Shown here piece after piece: positions 59,313 to 64,000 of a DNA stretch of 64,000 nt. The stretch's first letter is position 1. Each line of letters opens with the position of its first letter. The translations under genes and the position numbers were made by a program. The stretch comes from Marinobacter sp. F4206 (GTDB taxonomy: Bacteria > Pseudomonadota > Gammaproteobacteria > Pseudomonadales > Oleiphilaceae): the NCBI RefSeq assembly GCF_019392195.1, contig NZ_JAHXKI010000001.1, positions 310,001-374,000 of the forward strand, read 5' to 3'. The notes beneath the pieces were generated by a model. That model did no database searches. It was given only the letters and a program-made list of their open reading frames with translations, and was not told where the DNA came from.

Positions 59313-60986
59313 TTAACTATTGGCTTCGTCGCGCAATTCACGGCGCAGGATTTTGCCGACGTTGGTCTTGGGCAATTCCTCGCGGAACTCATAATGCTTC
59401 GGAACCTTGTACGCGGTGAGTCGCTCCCGGCAGAATTCCTTCAGCTCGTTCTCGGTAACACCCTCGGCAGTCGGAACCAGGAACACCTTGACGGCTTCAC
59501 CGCTCTTGGAGTCCGGAATACCAACAGCAGCGCACTCAACAACCTTGGGGTGACTGCTGACCACATCCTCAATTTCATTCGGGAATACGTTGAAGCCGGA
59601 GACGATGATCATGTCTTTTTTGCGATCAACGATCCGGATGTAGCCATCTTCCTGAATCAGTGCAACGTCACCGGTTTTCAGGTAGCCGTCCTCGGTGAAC
59701 GACTTCTGCGTATCCTCGGGACGCTGCCAGTAACCACGCATGACCTGCGGCCCCTTGACGCACAGCTCACCCGGTTCACCCAGCGGCGTCTCGTTACCAT
59801 CATCATCAATGGTCTTGATCATGGTGGACGGAATCGGAAGCCCGATGGTGCCCAACTGGATCGCCACATGCGGATTGAAAGTAACGACGGGCGAGGTCTC
59901 GGTCATGCCGTAGCCCTCGGAGATCTCACAACCTGTCACCCGCTCCCACATCTTTGCGGTGTCGCTCGTCAGGGCCATACCACCCGAGGAGGTCAGTTTG
60001 AGGCTACTGAAGTCAAGATTGCAGAATTCCTCGTTGTTGCAGAGCGCAACAAACAGCGTATTCAGACCAAGGAACGCCGTGAACTTGTGGTTTTTGAGCT
60101 CTTTCACGAACCCCGGAATGTCACGGGGATTCGGGATCAGCACATTGTGCGCGCCCGCTTCCAGCATGATGCCGCAGTTCAACGTGAAGGAGTAAATGTG
60201 GTAGAGCGGCAGAGGCGCAATCACTACCTCCTGACCCTCGACAACGATGTCCCCCATCATTGGGCGGGTCTGCAGCAGGTTCGCCACCAGGTTGCCGTGG
60301 GTCAGCATGGCGCCCTTGGCGACACCGGTGGTTCCCCCCGTGTACTGGAGCACGGCAATATCGTCTTTCTTGCACTCTACCGGTGTGAACTTTTCACGGG
60401 CACCCGCGCTGAGTACCGCCGGCAGCTTGTGAGCACCGGGGATATTGAACGGCGGCACCATCTTTTTCACGTGCTTGATGACTGTGTTCATCAAGGTGCG
60501 CTTGATCGGCGAATGCATGTCGGCGATCTCGGTGATGATCACGTGCTCAACACCGGTGTGAGGCAGAACTTTCTCGGCATTCTCGGCCATGTTGGCAAGC
60601 ACCACCAATGCCTTGGCGCCGGAATCGTTAAACTGGTGCTCCATTTCCCGGGTGGTGTACAGCGGGTTGGTATTCACCACAATCAAGCCCGCCCGCATGG
60701 CGCCGAAAACAACCACAGGATACTGGCTTACGTTGGGCATCTGGACGGCGATACGATCACCAGGCTTCAGGTCGGTCTTGTTCTGCAGCCAGGCGGCGAA
60801 GTTACGGCTCTGGGTGTCCAGGTCACGGTATGTGAGAGTCGCGCCAACAGCACTGAAAGCCGGACGGTCCGCGTATTTCTTTACGGACTGCTCGAACACT
60901 TCAACCATACTGCTGTACTTGTTCAGGTCGACCTCGCGGGGAACACCGGCGGGGTATTTGTCCTGATAGAACTGCTCCAAATCCAT
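59313..60986 (-). CDS. fadD: Long-chain fatty acid-CoA ligase FadD
   Basis: A 557-residue acyl-CoA synthetase from the ATG at 60986 (MDLEQFYQDKYPAGV), which has AGGAG six bases upstream; 19 further upstream codons are rejected. ATP-binding YTGGTTGVAKGAM, the SEGYGMTETSP motif, and the FACS signature around LKTGDVALIQEDGYIRIVDR all occur. Activates fatty acids for beta-oxidation or lipid synthesis. Its upstream region, shared with the divergent MaoC gene, contains a GTTTTC-A-GAAAAC dyad. Confidence 0.95.
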   Translation of the reverse strand: MDLEQFYQDKYPAGVPREVDLNKYSSMVEVFEQSVKKYADRPAFSAVGATLTYRDLDTQSRNFAAWLQNKTDLKPGDRIAVQMPNVSQYPVVVFGAMRAGLIVVNTNPLYTTREMEHQFNDSGAKALVVLANMAENAEKVLPHTGVEHVIITEIADMHSPIKRTLMNTVIKHVKKMVPPFNIPGAHKLPAVLSAGAREKFTPVECKKDDIAVLQYTGGTTGVAKGAMLTHGNLVANLLQTRPMMGDIVVEGQEVVIAPLPLYHIYSFTLNCGIMLEAGAHNVLIPNPRDIPGFVKELKNHKFTAFLGLNTLFVALCNNEEFCNLDFSSLKLTSSGGMALTSDTAKMWERVTGCEISEGYGMTETSPVVTFNPHVAIQLGTIGLPIPSTMIKTIDDDGNETPLGEPGELCVKGPQVMRGYWQRPEDTQKSFTEDGYLKTGDVALIQEDGYIRIVDRKKDMIIVSGFNVFPNEIEDVVSSHPKVVECAAVGIPDSKSGEAVKVFLVPTAEGVTENELKEFCRERLTAYKVPKHYEFREELPKTNVGKILRRELRDEANS

Positions 60987-61114
60987 CACCATCTCCTGTT
61001 TGGCGTTTCTGATTGTAATGTTCACCAATGCAAAGCTGATCAAAAATCAACCCTACAAAAGTCTCAGCCTCAAAAAAGAGGGGAGAGAATAGCAGTTTTG
61101 TTAACGATGAGGTA

Positions 61115-61127
61115 GTTTTCAGAAAAC
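61115..61127. promoter_or_regulatory. Small perfect dyad between fadD and the MaoC gene
   Basis: GTTTTC (61115-61120), A, GAAAAC (61122-61127) lies 46 bases upstream of the MaoC ATG and 129 bases upstream of fadD. Possible operator for a fatty-acid regulator; it does not match the PsrA or FadR consensus as I know them. Confidence 0.3.
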
Positions 61128-61172
61128 AACCCTGAACACCTGTACTTGAATGACAATCGTGCGGAGCACACC

Positions 61173-61658
61173 ATGAGCGACACCCTTGATACCCTTGAAA
61201 ATATCACCTACGACGAGTTGAACGAGGGCGACAGTGCCACCTTCACGCGGACCCTGTCGGAAGAGGAACTGGTGCTGTTCGCTGCGGTTTCCGGCGATGT
61301 GAATCCGGTCCATCTGGACTCGGAATTTGCCGCCGAGTCCATGTTCAAGGAACGGATTGCCCATGGCATGTGGAGTGGCTCACTGATCTCTGCCGCGCTG
61401 GCCACCGTTATGCCGGGACCGGGCACGATTTACCTGGAACAGAGCCTTGCCTTCAAGCGTCCGGTAAAACTGGATGATACGCTGACGGTAACACTCAGTG
61501 TTCTGAGAAAAGAGCCCAAAAAACGGGTGGTTTTCCAGTGTGACGTACAAAACCAGAATGGCCAGAAAGTGGTATCCGGAGAGGCCAAGGTGATTGCGCC
61601 GACGGAAAAAGTCTCCCTGCAAAAACCCCGGCTGCCCAAGATCACCATTGAGGGATAA
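61173..61658 (+). CDS. MaoC-like (R)-specific enoyl-CoA hydratase
   Basis: A 161-residue hotdog protein from the ATG at 61173 (GGAG upstream). The hydratase-2 motif FAAVSGDVNPVHLD holds the catalytic Asp and His; AHGMWSGSLISA and the C-terminal RVVFQCDVQNQNG follow the PhaJ pattern. It may feed (R)-3-hydroxyacyl-CoA to polyhydroxyalkanoate or act in fatty-acid metabolism (inference). It diverges from fadD, consistent with shared regulation. Confidence 0.87.
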   Translation: MSDTLDTLENITYDELNEGDSATFTRTLSEEELVLFAAVSGDVNPVHLDSEFAAESMFKERIAHGMWSGSLISAALATVMPGPGTIYLEQSLAFKRPVKLDDTLTVTLSVLRKEPKKRVVFQCDVQNQNGQKVVSGEAKVIAPTEKVSLQKPRLPKITIEG

Positions 61659-61705
61659 CACGTTCCGGTGAATCGGGGGAACAGGGCTATCCCGTTCCCC
61701 CGTTA

Positions 61706-62692
61706 CTACCCCGGCAGGAAGTCGATGGGAAACCGGACCTTTCGTGTTTCGACGTTGTCCGGGCCAAAGTTGAACAGGCGTACTCTCATGGCAATCCTCT
61801 GCTCCAGAGAAGGGTTCTCCAGTTCCGAGCTGACAACCTGACACGCGGAAACAGAACCGTCCGGCTCAATTACCAGCTCAAGCAATACCTTGCCTTCCAG
61901 CGTAGGATCCTGCCGCAACTCCCGTCGATACAGTGAATACAAGGCGGTCTTCTGCGCATCGAAGACCTTCCGTATGTTGCTCATCGCGCGTTCACCGGTC
62001 GTCGGCTTCGCAGGTACAGTCTTTGTCACCTCCTGAACGGCTGGTTCGGGGGCCACCTCGACCTTCTTCACCCGGTGCCCCTGAACCGCAACCGTCGCAT
62101 CAGGCGCCGCGGCATCCTCAACGCCCCCACTGCCCTTCAACACATCTCCCGCACCAGCCGCTTCGGTCCCGGATAGCGGCCCGTCCGCACTGGCGTTTGC
62201 ATGCATCCGTTCGGTGACAACATCGTCCACCTCTCGCAATGACGCCAGTCGATCTTTCATCGCCAACAAACCCGAGCGAGATGCCTTTTCGCGAGCCTGC
62301 TCAACGCTTTGCTGCGTCGGCCTGGGCTGAACCGGATCGGGGGCGGGTTGCGCAACCTCCGGCGCGGGCGGATCGTGACGCTGCTCAGCCGTTTTTTTTG
62401 GTTCCGGCTCAATTTCCGGTTCAATTTGCGGTTCAGGCTCCGGTTCCGGGCGCACAGGGTCAGGGAGCTTGACCGGCTCAGGCCGCTCAACCAGGCGCGC
62501 CAGTTGAGGCGGAACCTTCTCGGCCTGGGAGCGCTCGATCTCTGGAACGTCGAGAATCGGAATCAATACGGCCAGCGGCAGGAAGACAATTGCCACCAAT
62601 GCGGCAGTCAACGCGAATCGAGTGTGTTCTCCCTTCGCGGACCGCCACGGCAGTCCCATCCCCTGTTCCAGTGCATCCCGGGCTTCAGCCAT
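61706..62692 (-). CDS. TonB-like energy transducer with AgmX/PglI-type C-terminal domain
   Basis: A 328-residue protein from the ATG at 62692, which has GGAGG six bases upstream within the exbD gene; 17 extra upstream codons are dropped. One N-terminal membrane helix (ALTAALVAIVFLPLAVLIPIL), a Pro/Glu-rich span (EPEPEPQIEPEIEPEPKK), a helical middle, and a C-terminal domain ending KVLLELVIEPDGSVSACQVV ... VRLFNFGP, the AgmX/PglI TonB-like fold. It is the periplasm-spanning partner of the ExbB/ExbD proteins encoded ahead of it. Substrate or receptor unknown. Confidence 0.85.
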   Translation of the reverse strand: MAEARDALEQGMGLPWRSAKGEHTRFALTAALVAIVFLPLAVLIPILDVPEIERSQAEKVPPQLARLVERPEPVKLPDPVRPEPEPEPQIEPEIEPEPKKTAEQRHDPPAPEVAQPAPDPVQPRPTQQSVEQAREKASRSGLLAMKDRLASLREVDDVVTERMHANASADGPLSGTEAAGAGDVLKGSGGVEDAAAPDATVAVQGHRVKKVEVAPEPAVQEVTKTVPAKPTTGERAMSNIRKVFDAQKTALYSLYRRELRQDPTLEGKVLLELVIEPDGSVSACQVVSSELENPSLEQRIAMRVRLFNFGPDNVETRKVRFPIDFLPG

Positions 62693-63173
62693 TGCGCACC
62701 TCCGCCTCGACAGCCAAACGAACCTGCCGGAATTGCTCGTCAACGCAGGTCTGCATGATTTTGCGCAACAGTCGGTAGTCGGTATCCCTACCCGCCATGA
62801 TCGTTATTTCCAGACCCTGTTCGGGAATTTCCGACCACCTGCCCCGGCGATAGGCGAGCTCATTGGACAAGCCCGGGATGTGCGTATCGCTGGTTTCAAT
62901 CGCACTCAGCCGTGCCACTTCCCGGCCCTGAACCAGAATGGAGCCACCGGTAACCTGGACCGTAAGATTCTCCACCGCGGCCTGTTTGGCGGAAGATTCC
63001 GGCAACGGCACGTCCGCTGTATTCTGCATGACTTTGACGTCGGACGAATTAACCATCAGAAAAAACACCAGGATGGTAAAAATGTCCATGAGCGAGACCA
63101 GATTGAGCCCCCCCGCCTTGTGCATCCGACCATAATGACGCTGAATCCTGCGGGCCTTTCGTGAGGTCTTCAT
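62685..63173 (-). CDS. ExbD/TolR-family protein (second copy)
   Basis: A 162-residue protein with one N-terminal helix (LVSLMDIFTILVFFLMV) carrying the Asp of the proton path (SLMDIF) and a periplasmic ExbD domain. It overlaps the first exbD by four bases and the TonB-like gene by eight. Two ExbD paralogues in one cluster are typical of AglQRS/AgmX-type motor systems. Confidence 0.87.
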   Translation of the reverse strand: MKTSRKARRIQRHYGRMHKAGGLNLVSLMDIFTILVFFLMVNSSDVKVMQNTADVPLPESSAKQAAVENLTVQVTGGSILVQGREVARLSAIETSDTHIPGLSNELAYRRGRWSEIPEQGLEITIMAGRDTDYRLLRKIMQTCVDEQFRQVRLAVEAEVRNG

Positions 63174-63700
63174 GCGCCCTCCCCGGAGTCAGAACCCTCT
63201 CGGCTTGCCAGCTCCCTGTTCTCCGGAGCATCCATGAGCGCAACGTCCGGGAAAAGCTCGCCTTCGACGACACTGGCAGCAACCACCGCTGGGTATGACC
63301 GGACCGTATCCATGGCGGTTACCAGGGTCTGGTAGTCGATATCCGGCCCGACTTCGAGCACAATGTCGGTCTTGTCCGGGACACGGCGTTTTATCTGCTG
63401 CAATACCTGCCTCAGCCCCACGAAATCCTGCTCGCCATCGGTAACCGGCAATGCCCTGATAACGCCGTGCTTGCTGTCGGCGATTTCCATACCGTCAGGA
63501 ATCAGGGTTACTACCAGCTTGAGCTCCTTCGGCGTCAGGTCCTCTGCGCTCCCGGTCCCTGGAAAATTCAGTTCAATCATCCTGATCTGGCTGAACACCA
63601 TTCCCAGCAACAAGACAGGCACCAGCACAATCATCAGGTTCATGAACGGCGTAATATCCAGCTCTGGAGAACTGGCAAACTTGCGATGTCGGCGTCTCAT
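63170..63700 (-). CDS. ExbD/TolR-family protein (first copy)
   Basis: A 176-residue protein. The N-terminal ELDITPFMNLMIVLVPVLLLGMVF contains the conserved proton-channel Asp (LDITPF), followed by a periplasmic domain (KELKLVVTLIPDG ... DIVLEVGPDIDYQTLVTAMD). Partner of the TolQ/ExbB-type protein encoded 46 bases upstream. The C-terminus (EGSDSGEGA) is acidic. Confidence 0.88.
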   Translation of the reverse strand: MRRRHRKFASSPELDITPFMNLMIVLVPVLLLGMVFSQIRMIELNFPGTGSAEDLTPKELKLVVTLIPDGMEIADSKHGVIRALPVTDGEQDFVGLRQVLQQIKRRVPDKTDIVLEVGPDIDYQTLVTAMDTVRSYPAVVAASVVEGELFPDVALMDAPENRELASREGSDSGEGA

Positions 63701-63746
63701 ACAGGGTTACCCACGCTGTTTTCGACCCAATATCCGTTTCCCAGCA

Positions 63747-64000
63747 TCAGGCAACGGCACCCTGGCTTTTTTGATCGGAGATGATATTCAGCAATTTGAC
63801 GCCGGCCATCTCGAAGCTGTCCACAATCTCATTGGTGCGGGTTTGAAGTAAGGCGTGGAACATCAGTAGTGGGATGGCGGACATCAGCCCGAATGCCGTG
63901 GTATTCATGGCTACGGAGATACTCTCGGACAACAGGCTCGCCTTCTGTGAGGGATCCGCCGCCGCCACAGCGGTAAACGCTGAGATCAGCCCGATAATCG
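63747..64000 (-). CDS. MotA/TolQ/ExbB proton-channel family protein (5' part beyond window)
   Basis: The visible 84 C-terminal residues (IIGLISAFTAVAAADPSQKASLLSES then ISVAMNTTAFGLMSAIPLLMF) match the last two helices of ExbB/TolQ, including TTAFGL, a channel motif. The frame is open through the right edge. It forms the proton-driven motor with the two ExbD proteins. Confidence 0.88.
   Translation of the reverse strand, partial: IIGLISAFTAVAAADPSQKASLLSESISVAMNTTAFGLMSAIPLLMFHALLQTRTNEIVDSFEMAGVKLLNIISDQKSQGAVA

Noticed and set aside
59394..61115. 573-codon plus-strand ORF
   Set aside because: Exact antisense of fadD with no family resemblance; the minus-strand protein is clearly real.

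Overview
The window reads as a chromosomal segment of a moderately high-GC marine gammaproteobacterium, most likely Marinobacter or a close relative (inference). The basis is gene content and order. Blocks such as metZ-purF-cvpA-dedD-folC-accD, trpF-truA-fimV-asd-leuB-leuD-leuC-lysR, rarA-lolA-ftsK, aroC-MFS, pilZ-holB and an octanoyl-CoA-type FabH follow the layout I know from Pseudomonas, with local rearrangements (trpB-trpA inserted between trpF and accD; metZ abutting ftsK). I see no rRNA, tRNA, insertion sequence, prophage or CRISPR array. Most genes lie on the minus strand.

Layout. 1-4.2 kb: ftsK, lolA, rarA (chromosome translocation, lipoprotein transport, replication-fork recombination). 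4.2-15.0 kb: a very tight minus-strand run, truA-trpF-trpB-trpA-accD-folC-dedD-cvpA-purF-metZ, behind a strong terminator that separates it from fimV. 15.1-23.2 kb: fimV, asd, and leuB-leuD-leuC with a recognisable promoter and a divergent LysR gene. 23.3-36.4 kb: a PilU-like ATPase, an MFS transporter, aroC, prmB, a hydrolase cluster (patatin, DUF4892, alpha/beta hydrolase), pilZ, holB and a transglutaminase/DUF58 pair. 36.5-39.1 kb: an accessory patch of three exported proteins of unknown function, one resembling FilA/DUF6160. 39.2-43.2 kb: pabB, thrH, cysH, cysB. 43.4-46.4 kb: an orphan MalT-type regulator and a possible structured small RNA. 46.4-51.0 kb: dinG and a gspB-gspA pair. 51.1-61.7 kb: a lipid-centred stretch (DUF3336 patatin, MlaA, hotdog thioesterase, FabH-like synthase, FadD, MaoC hydratase) interrupted by hrpA. 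61.7-64.0 kb: a TolQ/ExbD/ExbD/TonB-like proton-motor cluster running off the right end.

The most unusual object is the folC gene at 8503-10506. It encodes a 667-residue protein in which a normal folylpolyglutamate synthase (about residues 1-435) is fused in frame to a second copy of the AccD carboxyltransferase domain (residues 439-666). That domain aligns without gaps to the adjacent intact AccD, with 159 of 228 positions identical by hand count. It lacks the zinc ribbon and has lost glycines in conserved CoA-carboxyltransferase motifs, yet it has stayed open, which suggests a selected, probably non-catalytic role. Other points of interest are an MFS gene with no canonical start codon for its conserved N-terminus, the exported-protein patch, the hairpin-rich candidate RNA, and an MlaA without a lipobox cysteine.
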